Below are positions 45,819 to 53,964 of a stretch of DNA of 64,000 nt, in pieces. Under the pieces are notes generated by a model. It saw only the letters and a list, made by a program, of their open reading frames with translations, ran no database searches and had not been told where the DNA came from. Source of the DNA: Gordonia desulfuricans NBRC 100010 (GTDB lineage Bacteria > Actinomycetota > Actinomycetes > Mycobacteriales > Mycobacteriaceae); the NCBI RefSeq assembly GCF_001485495.1, contig NZ_BCNF01000047.1, positions 1 through 64,000 on the forward strand, written 5' to 3'. Numbering within the stretch: the stretch's first letter is position 1; the number at the start of each line of letters is the position of its first letter. The position numbers and the translations under genes are program-made.

Positions 45819-46449
45819 GTCCGGTCCGGCCCTATTTGCAGTTTCTGCTTTTATTCCAGTCCTCCTATCGGGCTGCGAAGTATATGGAACCGCAGTTTCA
45901 CAGGAATCCATCTCTGCCACTTTAGCCCAGCCGACGCCAACTCCTCCGATCCGACAGACCGACACCCAAGGGAATTTTCTTCCATTCCAAACAACCTTTC
46001 CAAATCGCTGGAATACGAACAATGACGGCACAGAGTACGAGCCCTGCACGGCCGTGGCCGAGACCACAGTAAGCTCATTCGGTGCCCTGCCCAGCACAGT
46101 TCGCGATGTTGCGGTGGCAAACTTCCAGACCGCGCGCGGTTGTCGATGGTATTTCGGCCCCTCCCGTACACCTTCAATTTCGCAATCAGTCGGCAACGCA
46201 CCTCCTATAACCGAGTATAAGGAGAGGTTAGCTACTACATTCTATTGGTTCCCAGATCAGCAATTCCGCGGGCGGACAGTCGCGATCGGATCGTTAGGCC
46301 CTGACGTGTGCACCACCTTTGTTCGATCAGGAAACGCAAACATCACGAGCTCGTATTCCGACCTGAACAGACCTACCCCACCCCTCCCCACCCTCTGCGC
46401 CAAGGCCCTCGAGTTCACTCGGGCGACTATCGACAAGATGCCGCCGTGA
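45796..46449 (+). CDS. DUF3558-family lipoprotein
   Basis: The 217-residue lipoprotein has a basic N-terminus, a hydrophobic segment and the lipobox Leu-Leu-Ser-Gly-Cys (Cys at about residue 27). The mature domain has the DUF3558 pattern: Tyr-Glu-Pro-Cys-Thr-Ala near 80, then Gly-Cys-Arg-Trp-Tyr, and a later Cys pair. It should sit on the outer face of the membrane. Function is unknown; members occur in many copies in Gordonia and Rhodococcus. Its GC content is clearly low for this genome, as in the overlapping upstream gene, which suggests joint acquisition. Confidence 0.78.
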   Translation: MVRSSKGKSGPALFAVSAFIPVLLSGCEVYGTAVSQESISATLAQPTPTPPIRQTDTQGNFLPFQTTFPNRWNTNNDGTEYEPCTAVAETTVSSFGALPSTVRDVAVANFQTARGCRWYFGPSRTPSISQSVGNAPPITEYKERLATTFYWFPDQQFRGRTVAIGSLGPDVCTTFVRSGNANITSSYSDLNRPTPPLPTLCAKALEFTRATIDKMPP

Positions 46450-46457
46450 CATGGCCG

Positions 46458-46508
46458 AGAAGTGGTTGCGTTTCGGCTCGGCTTCCGGACCAGAACGCAA
46501 CCACTTCT
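46458..46508. terminator. Bidirectional hairpin terminator, 15-bp stem
   Basis: AGAAGTGGTTGCGTT (46458-46472) pairs perfectly with 46494-46508 around a 21-base loop. It lies between the DUF3558 gene and the convergent EthA-like gene, with T runs on both sides. Confidence 0.75.
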
Positions 46509-46512
46509 TTGC

Positions 46513-48024
46513 CTATGCGGAGACGGCGTCCGCCTTCTCCTGCACGTCGGCGGCAGGCAGCTGCTTGGTGAACTCGAGGTTCGGGTCGGCAACGTCCATG
46601 GCGAACGACTTGCGGTCCTTATAGTAGCTCATCGACATCGACCACGGCTCGGAAACACCCTGCCGCGGAAGCCAATCCATCGAGCGCTGGACGTAGCCGG
46701 CGCCAAAGTCGAGGAGCGGGCGGGTCTCCATGGTGGAGTCGGCAATCGGCCGCACCGCCGGGTAGCCACGCGCATCCATGTAGGCGAGCAGCCGGACGAA
46801 GTGCTCGCACAGCAGGCCGACCTTCAGCGTCCACGACGAGTTGGTGTACCCGATGGCCAACGCAAAGTTCGGGATACCGCTGAGCATGAAGCCGCGGTAG
46901 ACGATCGACTCGTTGATCGCGATCGGCTCACCGTCGAGGTTGAGTTTCACCCCGCCGAACAGCTGGAGGTTGAGACCCGTTGCGGTGACGATGATGTCGG
47001 CTTCGAGTTCCTGGCCGCTCTCGAGCAGGATGCCCTTCTCGGTGAAGGTCTTGATCCGGTCCGTCACCACCGACGCCTTGCCCTGCCGGATGGTGCGGAA
47101 CAGGTCGCCGTCGGGCACGGCGCACAGACGCTGATCCCACGGGTTGTACGGCGGGTTGAAGTGGGTGTCGACGTCGAAGCCCTCCGGCAGCAGCTTCTTG
47201 TTGACACCGCGGATGACCCGACGAGCGGTCTTCGGGAATCGCTGGCACGCCTCGAACAGCACGCGCTGCTGCAGGATGTTCTTCCACCGTGCGAGCGCGT
47301 AGCCGCGCTCGTCGCCGAGCACGGCGCGACCGATGTTGGCCACCGGATCGTGCTTGGGCAGCGGCAGGATGTAGCTCGGTGTGCGCTGCAGCATGGTGAC
47401 GTGGTCGGCCTTCTCGGCCATCGCCGGCAGCAACGTGACCGCGGTGGCACCGGATCCGATCACCACCACCTTCTTGCCGGCGTAGTCGAGATCCTCGGGC
47501 CAGTGCTGAGGATGGATGACCTGCCCGGTGAAACGGTCGCGGCCCTCGAACTCGGGGGTGTAGCCCTCGTCGTAGTTGTAGTAGCCGGCACCGGAGAACA
47601 GCCAGCGCGCCTTGATCTGCGTGGTCTCGCCGGTGTCGCCGCGCTCGACGTCAACGGTCCAGCGGCACTCCGCCGACGACCAGTTCGCCGAGATCACCTT
47701 GTGCTGGTACCGGATCTTGTCGCCGATGCCGTCCTCGCCGATCGCCTCCTGCAGATAGTCCAGGATGCGCGAGGCGTCGGCGATCGACTGCTTGTCGGTC
47801 CACGGCTTGAACGCGAACCCGAAGGTGTGCAGGTCGGAGTCAGACCGGATCCCCGGGTACTTGAAGAGGTTCCAGGTGCCGCCCATACGGTCGCGGCCCT
47901 CCAGGATCGCGAACGATGTCCCCGGCAGCTGGGTGGTCAGATAGTGGGCTGCTCCGATCCCGGAGATCCCGGCGCCGACGATCAGCACGTCCAGTGCATC
48001 GACGGTGGTGGCGGTTTCGGTCAC
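46513..48024 (-). CDS. EthA-like Baeyer-Villiger flavin monooxygenase
   Basis: The 503-residue flavoprotein aligns throughout with EthA of M. tuberculosis (Rv3854c). It has Gly-Ala-Gly-Ile-Ser-Gly at 17-22, Tyr-Pro-Gly-Ile-Arg-Ser-Asp-Ser-Asp near 57, the Baeyer-Villiger fingerprint Phe165-x-Gly-x3-His-Pro-x2-Trp-Pro, and Gly-Ser-Gly-Ala-Thr-Ala near 190. It should insert oxygen into long-chain or phenyl ketones and oxidise sulfides. The GTG start is chosen because of the GAGGAGA before it; the ORF upstream is not conserved. It is divergent from a PucR regulator, not from a TetR as ethA is in mycobacteria. Confidence 0.88.
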   Translation of the reverse strand: MTETATTVDALDVLIVGAGISGIGAAHYLTTQLPGTSFAILEGRDRMGGTWNLFKYPGIRSDSDLHTFGFAFKPWTDKQSIADASRILDYLQEAIGEDGIGDKIRYQHKVISANWSSAECRWTVDVERGDTGETTQIKARWLFSGAGYYNYDEGYTPEFEGRDRFTGQVIHPQHWPEDLDYAGKKVVVIGSGATAVTLLPAMAEKADHVTMLQRTPSYILPLPKHDPVANIGRAVLGDERGYALARWKNILQQRVLFEACQRFPKTARRVIRGVNKKLLPEGFDVDTHFNPPYNPWDQRLCAVPDGDLFRTIRQGKASVVTDRIKTFTEKGILLESGQELEADIIVTATGLNLQLFGGVKLNLDGEPIAINESIVYRGFMLSGIPNFALAIGYTNSSWTLKVGLLCEHFVRLLAYMDARGYPAVRPIADSTMETRPLLDFGAGYVQRSMDWLPRQGVSEPWSMSMSYYKDRKSFAMDVADPNLEFTKQLPAADVQEKADAVSA

Positions 48025-48154
48025 TGATGTCTCCTCGGAATTCGGCCGAATATGACATCCGGCGTTGTCAGGTTCCAGAATGCCACTGTTGCGCCCATCA
48101 CACCATGTGCACTCTGCCCACAATGAGACGATTCGCTGTTACAGTCTGCCCCAT

Positions 48155-49363
48155 ATGACCACTCCCTGGCCGACGACGTCGCCTGCCGTGCGCGACCTGA
48201 TCCGCCGCGGCGCCGAACTCATCCTCGATCCGCCCGCCGACTGGGTCAAGGAGATCCACGAGGCGTCCCTCAGCGGCGACCGCATCCGGGCAGTGGCCGA
48301 GGACCCCGTGCTCGCCGACGGCATCCGCCGCACCAACATGGCCAACGTGATGCGCTGGGCCACCTACACCGCCGCCCACCCGGGCGAGCGCGTCCCCATC
48401 GCCATCACCGCGGAGATCCTGACCGGCGCCCGTGACCTGGTTCGACGCGGCCTCGACGAGGCATCCCTCGACGCTTTCCGGACCACACAGGCGGTGGCCT
48501 GGCGCCGCTGGATGGACATCGCCTTCCACCTCACCGACGACCCGGTGATACTTCGCGAACTCCTCGACGTGTCGTCGCTGTCGATCTCGACGTTCATCGA
48601 CGACACCGTCAACGCCATGTCCGAACGGATGCGCGCCGAACGTGAAGAACTCACCCGAGGCAGCCACGCCGAACGCCGGCAGGCCGTCTCGCTGGTCCTC
48701 GAGGGGGCGCCCATCCCGCACGCCCGCGCTGAGGCGCAACTCGGGTACCGGCTGTCCGGTCCGCAGGTCGCCGCGGTGGTGTGGAGCATGGTCCCCGACG
48801 CGACGGAGATGCTGGAGGCGGCCTGCGACGTCCTGGCCCGCTCGGCCCGTGTGACCACCCGGCTCACCGTCGCGGCCAGCGCGACATCGTGGTGGATCTG
48901 GCTGCCCACGCATGACGTGGGTACGCCCGACCTCGGCGACCTGCCCGAGGTCCGGGTGTCACTCGGACGGTCCGGCGACGGCGTCGACGGGTTCCGCTCG
49001 GCGCATTTCCAGGCCGTCGCGACCCAACGACTGCACGCGCAGCTCGGCGTCCGACGCCGACAACTCGTCACCTACGACGACATCCGCCTGGTCTCACTGC
49101 TGATCCGCGACTCAGCCGCCACCGAGGAGTTCGTCGATGACATCCTCGGTGATCTCGCCACCGCCGACGACGATCTGCGCACCACCATCCACACGTGGAT
49201 CTCGGTGCAGTGCAACACCTCACGCACCGCCGAACTGCTGTACACGCACCGCAACACCATCATCCGACGACTCGCCCGAGCCGACGAGCTGCTCCCCCGA
49301 CCTCTCGCCGAGAACATGGTCGACGTCGCGGTGGCCCTCGAACTCCTGCGCTGGCGGGAGTGA
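48155..49363 (+). CDS. PucR-family transcriptional regulator
   Basis: A 402-residue protein. The N-terminal part (about 1-170) is an RsbT-like/CdaR sensor region. The middle (about 185-300) is the GGDEF-like CdaR domain. The C-terminal PucR helix-turn-helix (about 335-400) contains Ser-Val-Gln-Cys-Asn-Thr-Ser-Arg-Thr-Ala-Glu-Leu-Leu-Tyr-Thr-His-Arg-Asn-Thr. It is divergent from the EthA-like gene with 130 bp between, and probably regulates it. Its stop codon lies in a hairpin shared with the convergent whiB-like gene. Confidence 0.85.
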   Translation: MTTPWPTTSPAVRDLIRRGAELILDPPADWVKEIHEASLSGDRIRAVAEDPVLADGIRRTNMANVMRWATYTAAHPGERVPIAITAEILTGARDLVRRGLDEASLDAFRTTQAVAWRRWMDIAFHLTDDPVILRELLDVSSLSISTFIDDTVNAMSERMRAEREELTRGSHAERRQAVSLVLEGAPIPHARAEAQLGYRLSGPQVAAVVWSMVPDATEMLEAACDVLARSARVTTRLTVAASATSWWIWLPTHDVGTPDLGDLPEVRVSLGRSGDGVDGFRSAHFQAVATQRLHAQLGVRRRQLVTYDDIRLVSLLIRDSAATEEFVDDILGDLATADDDLRTTIHTWISVQCNTSRTAELLYTHRNTIIRRLARADELLPRPLAENMVDVAVALELLRWRE

Positions 49364-49383
49364 CGGGCTCCCCACGCCCGTCA
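49361..49383. terminator. Hairpin joining the stop codons of pucR-like and whiB-like genes
   Basis: TGACGGGC (49361-49368) pairs with GCCCGTCA (49376-49383). The stem contains the stop codons of both convergent genes, so it may end transcription from both sides. Confidence 0.5.
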
Positions 49384-49644
49384 CCCCCGGCCGTTCTGCA
49401 ACCGCACGCCGCCCCAGATACCGGTCATCCGGTTGCTGCGGCCCCACATCAGGCATTCCTCATGAATCGGGCACGAGGCACACTCCCTCTCCGCATAGCC
49501 GGAATCGTCTGTGGGGAACGGGAACCAGTCGTCGGGGTTCTCACCGGGCGCCGCACAGCGGGCCTGTGTCCAGTCGACGTCGAGGGTCGGCAGCAGCAGC
49601 GCGGTGAGCGGGACAGGCAACGGACGGAGGTCGAATGCGGTCAT
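49381..49644 (-). CDS. WhiB-family iron-sulfur regulator
   Basis: An 87-residue WhiB-like protein. The four cluster ligands are Cys30, Cys55, Cys58 and Cys64 (Cys-x24-Cys-x2-Cys-x5-Cys). The conserved Gly-Ile-Trp-Gly-Gly turn follows at 75-79. The basic tail after the turn is very short, so DNA contact may be weak. It binds a 4Fe-4S cluster and usually acts through sigma factor region 4. AAGGAG precedes the ATG; the HNH gene lies 42 bp upstream on the same strand. Confidence 0.9.
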   Translation of the reverse strand: MTAFDLRPLPVPLTALLLPTLDVDWTQARCAAPGENPDDWFPFPTDDSGYAERECASCPIHEECLMWGRSNRMTGIWGGVRLQNGRG

Positions 49645-49686
49645 CCCACAACTCCTTCCGTCTGCGGCGGGCCGATCCCGCTCACC

Positions 49687-50184
49687 TCATGGGGTGCGCG
49701 CCCCGAGGGCGAACAGTTCCCATACCTCTTTCTGATCGGCTGCCCACGGATCGTGGACGAACGGCGCGTGCCGCATCGCCATCCCGGCCTCGCGCGGGGT
49801 GCGGTCGGCCTTGAACCCGTTGCAGGAGCGGCAGGCGGCGACCTGGTTGCCGAATGTGCTGGCACCACCCCGCGATTGCGGAACGATGTGGTCGACGGTG
49901 TCGGCCGGACCCTCGCAGTAGGCGCAGATCCACTGGTCACGCCGCAGGATCGTCTGGCTGGACGCGTGTGACTCCATCGTCTTGCCGGCATACGGCCGGT
50001 ACGCGTTGTGCTTGATCGCGACGACCCGATGGATCGGGAGCGTCAGCGTGGGTGAATGCACCACCCGCACAAGCGGTGTGCCCTCCATGTTGCGGGCGAC
50101 ATCGGTGGTCAGCAGGATCGCGGCGCGACGCCAGGTGACGCGCGCCAGGATCTGGAGTCCGGCGTTGGTGACGAAGACGGTCAT
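49687..50184 (-). CDS. HNH endonuclease domain protein
   Basis: A 165-residue protein. After a beta-rich N-terminus (1-80), the C-terminal HNH domain has Cys-Ala-Tyr-Cys, Thr-Val-Asp-His-Ile-Val-Pro-Gln-Ser-Arg-Gly-Gly, and Cys-Arg-Ser-Cys-Asn-Gly-Phe-Lys, i.e. a Cys4 zinc knuckle around an H-N-H core. It probably cleaves or binds DNA. Similar stand-alone HNH proteins are conserved in actinobacteria. It is paired with the WhiB-like gene downstream. GAGGAG precedes the ATG. Confidence 0.85.
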   Translation of the reverse strand: MTVFVTNAGLQILARVTWRRAAILLTTDVARNMEGTPLVRVVHSPTLTLPIHRVVAIKHNAYRPYAGKTMESHASSQTILRRDQWICAYCEGPADTVDHIVPQSRGGASTFGNQVAACRSCNGFKADRTPREAGMAMRHAPFVHDPWAADQKEVWELFALGARTP

Positions 50185-50594
50185 GATCACTCCTCGAGAC
50201 GATGGCAGGGAACCAGCCACCCGTCGAGGATCGACCCTCGGTGAGATCAGCCGATCGGAATCGGTACCTCTCGGGTGGCGCGGCCGCGGGACATTCCGCG
50301 GACGGGACGATGGTCAGGCGACAGTCGATACGTCGACAGCTCACGCCGACAACCGAATTCGTTGCCATCTCGACGCGTCGTTTCGACGATCATGTGCGCC
50401 ACCTCCTCTCCGTGCTCGTTGTTGTGCGGGCGTGCCCACGGTATGGGCATCTGGTCGGCTTGTCCAGTGATTTCGTCGCGCAGAAGCGGATCAGTCGACC
50501 ATCACCAGATCTGCCAGACCTGCGACGATCCGGCCGGGCTCGGCAACGACGCCTCCCCGCATCACCCCCGGCGGCCCACGTCCCCCCTTTCGAA
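50185..50594. other. Intergenic stretch without recognisable gene
   Basis: About 410 bases lie between the divergent HNH gene and the methyltransferase. The open frames here lack family similarity and ribosome binding sites. The stretch should carry the promoter of the HNH/whiB pair near 50200-50260; the iron-box-like operator lies at its other end. No RNA structure or repeat was recognised. Confidence 0.4.
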
Positions 50595-50616
50595 TTAGGT
50601 CAACCTAAGTTAGGCT
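50595..50616. promoter_or_regulatory. IdeR/DtxR-type iron box and likely leaderless promoter
   Basis: TTAGGTCAACCTAAGTTAGG begins here. It agrees with the 19-bp DtxR/IdeR consensus at about 14 positions and also contains the palindrome CCTAAGTTAGG (50604-50614). It lies 9 bases before the methyltransferase ATG. The TAGGCT end may serve as the -10 hexamer, in which case the message would begin at or near the ATG and iron-loaded repressor would block it. Confidence 0.65.
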
Positions 50617-50624
50617 CTGCCGGT

Positions 50625-51434
50625 ATGGCCGCACCCGAACTCGGTGAGATCCAGGAAACGCTCCTCATCCCCCTCTACGGCCGCGCCCGCGACGCTGCCG
50701 AGTCCGGTGGAGGCGTCCTCAAGGACACCAAAGCGGTCGAGCTGGTCGACTCCATCGACTACGACTTCACCAAGTTCCGCGGACCGTCACTCGGCGGTTC
50801 CGTGCTGCGTGCATCGATCTTCGACGGTTACATCCGCGAGTTCCTCCAGCGGCACCCCGAGGGCACCGTCGTCGACCTCGGTTGCGGACTCTCCACCCGT
50901 TTCGACCGTCTCGACAACGGCCGGTTGCGGTGGTTCGATCTCGACGTCGATGACACGATGACGTTGCGCCGCAGGTTTTTCGACGATTCCGACCGCTACA
51001 CGATGATCGCCGCCTCGCTGTTCGATCCGTCCTGGCACGAGCAGGTCACCGAACGCGGCGGCCCCCTCATGCTGGTCAGTGAGGCAGTGCTGCTGTACTT
51101 CTCGGAGTCCGAGGTCTTCGACGTGCTGCGCTCATGGGCCCGACGCTTCCCCGACAGCCCACTCGCCCTCGACACCGGTGGCCGACTGATGATGCGGTCG
51201 CAGGACCGCAATCCGGTCTTCAAAGCGGTTTCGGCACGGATGAAGTGGGAGTGTGATGATCCGACGACGCTGGAACACTGTGGATTACACCTTCAGCAGT
51301 CCCGGATCTTCGCCCAACCCCAACCCGCTGTCGCCGCGACGTGGCCGGCCAAACACCGCTACGTCATGCGCCTGATCGGTTGGACGCCGATGGTCACCGG
51401 GTACAAGATCAACCTGTTCGCACTGACGTCGTAG
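50625..51434 (+). CDS. TcmP/LCMT-family SAM-dependent O-methyltransferase, iron-regulated
   Basis: A 269-residue methyltransferase of the leucine-carboxyl-methyltransferase/TcmP family. Val-Val-Asp-Leu-Gly-Cys-Gly-Leu-Ser-Thr-Arg near residue 85 binds SAM; Trp-Phe-Asp-Leu-Asp-Val near 105 and Ser-Glu-Ala-Val-Leu-Leu-Tyr-Phe near 153 are family marks. It methylates a carboxyl or hydroxyl group of a small molecule. The iron-box-like operator in front suggests expression under iron starvation, as for siderophore genes, though none are nearby. It ends before a hairpin shared with the convergent ABC operon. Confidence 0.83.
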   Translation: MAAPELGEIQETLLIPLYGRARDAAESGGGVLKDTKAVELVDSIDYDFTKFRGPSLGGSVLRASIFDGYIREFLQRHPEGTVVDLGCGLSTRFDRLDNGRLRWFDLDVDDTMTLRRRFFDDSDRYTMIAASLFDPSWHEQVTERGGPLMLVSEAVLLYFSESEVFDVLRSWARRFPDSPLALDTGGRLMMRSQDRNPVFKAVSARMKWECDDPTTLEHCGLHLQQSRIFAQPQPAVAATWPAKHRYVMRLIGWTPMVTGYKINLFALTS

Positions 51435-51469
51435 GCGGGCCGCACCCACACAGGAGCAGAATTCGAGCT

Positions 51470-51535
51470 CCCCATTCCGTTCCCGATCATCGGCGCCGCC
51501 AATCGGGAACGGAATCGGTACGCGGGAAGCCGCCG
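51470..51535. repeat. 66-bp element, left copy, containing a perfect 14-bp inverted repeat
   Basis: ATTCCGTTCCCGAT (51474-51487) pairs exactly with 51502-51515. The element is about 83% identical (55 of 66 by eye, no gaps) to 60556-60621, in the same orientation. It lies between convergent genes (methyltransferase and ABC permease) and can act as a bidirectional terminator. Confidence 0.8.
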
Positions 51536-51559
51536 TCCAGGACACCGCCGAGCCGACGG

Positions 51560-53152
51560 TCAGAACTCCGCTGCAGACAGTCCCAGCCGGTGACACACCA
51601 TGCGCTCGACGACCCTCGACATACCGCCGAGGATCAGCGAACAGCAGGTCAGCACGACCACCGCCGCCCACAGCTGGTCATAGTCGAAGGCGGTGCCGGC
51701 TTCCACCATGAGGTGTCCGAGCCCGTTGTCCAACGCCAGATACTCGGCCAATACAGCGCCTGCCAGTGATGCCGGGACCGCGATGCGCGCGGCGGAGATC
51801 AGCGCCGGAACCGCGAAGGGTATCCGTGTTCGCAGGACCGACGACACATCTCCGAACCCGTTGGCCTGCATCAGATCCAGAGCACTTCGGGGTGTCCGGG
51901 ACAACGCCGCGTCGAGGGTGATCAGCATCGGGAAGAAGCCGACGAGGGCTGCGGCGACCGCGGCCGTGGCCGACCCTCGTCCCAGAACGGTGATGACCAG
52001 CGGGAGGATCACCACGAACGGCGTCGCCTGCCCGAACACCGCCAGTGGCAGCAGCGCTGATCGGGTACCGCCGACCACGGTGAACAGCACAGCAACGGCC
52101 AGTGCGGCAACGGTGCCGATGACGAACCCGAGTCCCGCGTGCATCAGAGTGGCCACAGTCTCCTCCCACAGCGTGGTCCGTGTGGAATCCGTTGCAGTGC
52201 GGAAGTATTCGATGATGTCAGCCGGGGTTCGCCGAATGAACTCCGGGACAAAGGGGCCGGCGAGGACCCCGTACCAGACCGCGAGAATGGCACCGGTCGA
52301 CAATCCCAGCGACACGCACTTTCTGCCGATCGTCGGCTCCGGAAGACGTAGAGGTGTGGTGATCTTCGGTGATCGACCGGAGACCCGGTCCGACACGGAT
52401 CGGGCGAGCGCGAAGACCGCGCCGACGGCGACCGCAGTCGCCAGGGCCATCGCCCAGGTGCGCGTGGTGAGGCCGGCACGCTGCGAGGTCACCAACGCGA
52501 CTCCGACGCCTGTGGTGCCGCCCATCATCTCGGCGATCACTGCGCCGAGTACTGCCGCGGGGACCGCGAGTGCCATTCCCGTGGCCACGTTGGGGACGGC
52601 CGAGGGCAGATAGATCTTTCGAAATGTGCTGATGGGGCCAAGTCCGGCGACCGCGGCCACCTCGACCGAGGATCGGCTGGCGGCGGCCAGTCCGGTGACC
52701 GTTGCCAACGTGGTGGTGAAGAGAACGTACACGGCAGCAACGGTGATCCGAGGGATGAGTCCCGAGAAGATGGTGGTCAGCACCACCGACAGTGCCACCA
52801 CGGGGACCGTGTACGCCAGCATTGCCGTGTTCAGCAACGGTCGGGTGAGCATGCGGACACGTCCGGCTACGATCCCCAGGGTGATCGCGACGACCACACC
52901 GATCGCGTATCCGATGCCGGCCGACGTCGCCGTGGACTGCAGGTTCGTCGCGTAGAAGGCCACGCCGTCGGCACGGATCTGGGTCACGATCATCGACGGG
53001 CTCGGAACCGTGGCGGTGCCGAACACCGCGCAGGCGAGGGCCCAGCCAAGGCAGCCGACCGCCACTGGCAGCAGCACACTCACGATCGAGGACGCCGAGA
53101 CGGCGGGCACCGGCCTGATCCGGATACGTGCAACTGGGATCTCGACGGTCAT
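51560..53152 (-). CDS. ABC transporter permease, two fused binding-protein-dependent domains
   Basis: A 530-residue membrane protein with about 12 transmembrane helices in two halves. Each half carries the ABC coupling loop: Ala-Ala-Val-Ala-Gly-Leu-Gly-Pro-x-Ser-Thr-Phe-Arg-Lys-Ile-Tyr-Leu-Pro-Ser-Ala near residue 170, and Met-Gln-Ala-Asn-Gly-Phe-Gly near 420. Single-chain double permeases replace the usual homodimer of SsuC/ThiX-type systems. The ATPase gene overlaps by 4 bases. Together with the binding protein it forms an importer for a small organic compound of the nitrate/sulfonate/pyrimidine class; the real substrate is unknown. Confidence 0.87.
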   Translation of the reverse strand: MTVEIPVARIRIRPVPAVSASSIVSVLLPVAVGCLGWALACAVFGTATVPSPSMIVTQIRADGVAFYATNLQSTATSAGIGYAIGVVVAITLGIVAGRVRMLTRPLLNTAMLAYTVPVVALSVVLTTIFSGLIPRITVAAVYVLFTTTLATVTGLAAASRSSVEVAAVAGLGPISTFRKIYLPSAVPNVATGMALAVPAAVLGAVIAEMMGGTTGVGVALVTSQRAGLTTRTWAMALATAVAVGAVFALARSVSDRVSGRSPKITTPLRLPEPTIGRKCVSLGLSTGAILAVWYGVLAGPFVPEFIRRTPADIIEYFRTATDSTRTTLWEETVATLMHAGLGFVIGTVAALAVAVLFTVVGGTRSALLPLAVFGQATPFVVILPLVITVLGRGSATAAVAAALVGFFPMLITLDAALSRTPRSALDLMQANGFGDVSSVLRTRIPFAVPALISAARIAVPASLAGAVLAEYLALDNGLGHLMVEAGTAFDYDQLWAAVVVLTCCSLILGGMSRVVERMVCHRLGLSAAEF

Positions 53153-53964
53153 CGATGCAGTCCCAACAGCAGATCACGCAAGTACTTTGCATGGCCGTTG
53201 AATTCCGGCGTATCCATGGTCTCGGCCGTCCGCGGCCACGGGAGGTCGACGTCGATGGTCTCTGCGATACGTCCCGGCCGTGGCGACAGGACCACGATCT
53301 GCGTCGAGAGGATCACCGCCTCCGTGATCGAGTGGGTCACCAACAATGTGGTGAATCGCTTTCCTTCCCAGATACGTTGCAGTTCGAGATTGAGACGCAA
53401 TCGAGTGAACTCGTCCAGCGCGCCGAAGGGCTCGTCGAGGAGGAGCAGGTCCGGATCTGCGGCCAGGGCCCGAGCAATGGACACTCGCTGCTGCATCCCG
53501 CCGGACAGCTCGTAGGGCCGCGCTCCGGCGAACTGCTCGAGTCCGACCAGATCGAGCAACTCCGCTATACGTTTGGCGGTGTGCGACTTGTCGCGACGGC
53601 GCTCGAGCGGAAGCGCGACGTTGCGTTCCACCGAGCGCCAGGGCAGCAGCGACGCGTCCTGGAAACTGACGCCGAGCCGCCCCGACCTGGCGAGGGCAGC
53701 CGGGGACTCGCCGCCCACCGAGACCGTTCCGGCCGTGGGCTGTTCGAGCCCCGCAGCCATTCGCAGCAGGGTGGACTTGCCGCACCCGGATGGACCGAGC
53801 AGTGTTGTGAACGATCCATCCGGAACCGTGATCGTGACGTCGTCGAGCGCCTGCATCGTTCTCTTACCATGCCCGTATTCCTTTGACACAGAATCGAATC
53901 GGAGCCCCTCGGTCATCGTGAGGTCTGCCCCATCGGCGTCGACGTGCGACTGGATCGCGGTCAT
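53149..53964 (-). CDS. ABC transporter ATPase (SsuB/TauB/NrtD class)
   Basis: A 271-residue ATPase. Walker A is Gly-Pro-Ser-Gly-Cys-Gly-Lys-Ser-Thr (57-65), the signature is Leu-Ser-Gly-Gly-Met-Gln-Gln-Arg, Walker B is Leu-Leu-Leu-Leu-Asp-Glu-Pro-Phe-Gly-Ala-Leu-Asp, and the switch His is in Val-Thr-His-Ser-Ile. It powers the importer. Start and stop overlap both neighbours by 4 bases, so the three genes are translationally coupled. Confidence 0.93.
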   Translation of the reverse strand: MTAIQSHVDADGADLTMTEGLRFDSVSKEYGHGKRTMQALDDVTITVPDGSFTTLLGPSGCGKSTLLRMAAGLEQPTAGTVSVGGESPAALARSGRLGVSFQDASLLPWRSVERNVALPLERRRDKSHTAKRIAELLDLVGLEQFAGARPYELSGGMQQRVSIARALAADPDLLLLDEPFGALDEFTRLRLNLELQRIWEGKRFTTLLVTHSITEAVILSTQIVVLSPRPGRIAETIDVDLPWPRTAETMDTPEFNGHAKYLRDLLLGLHR

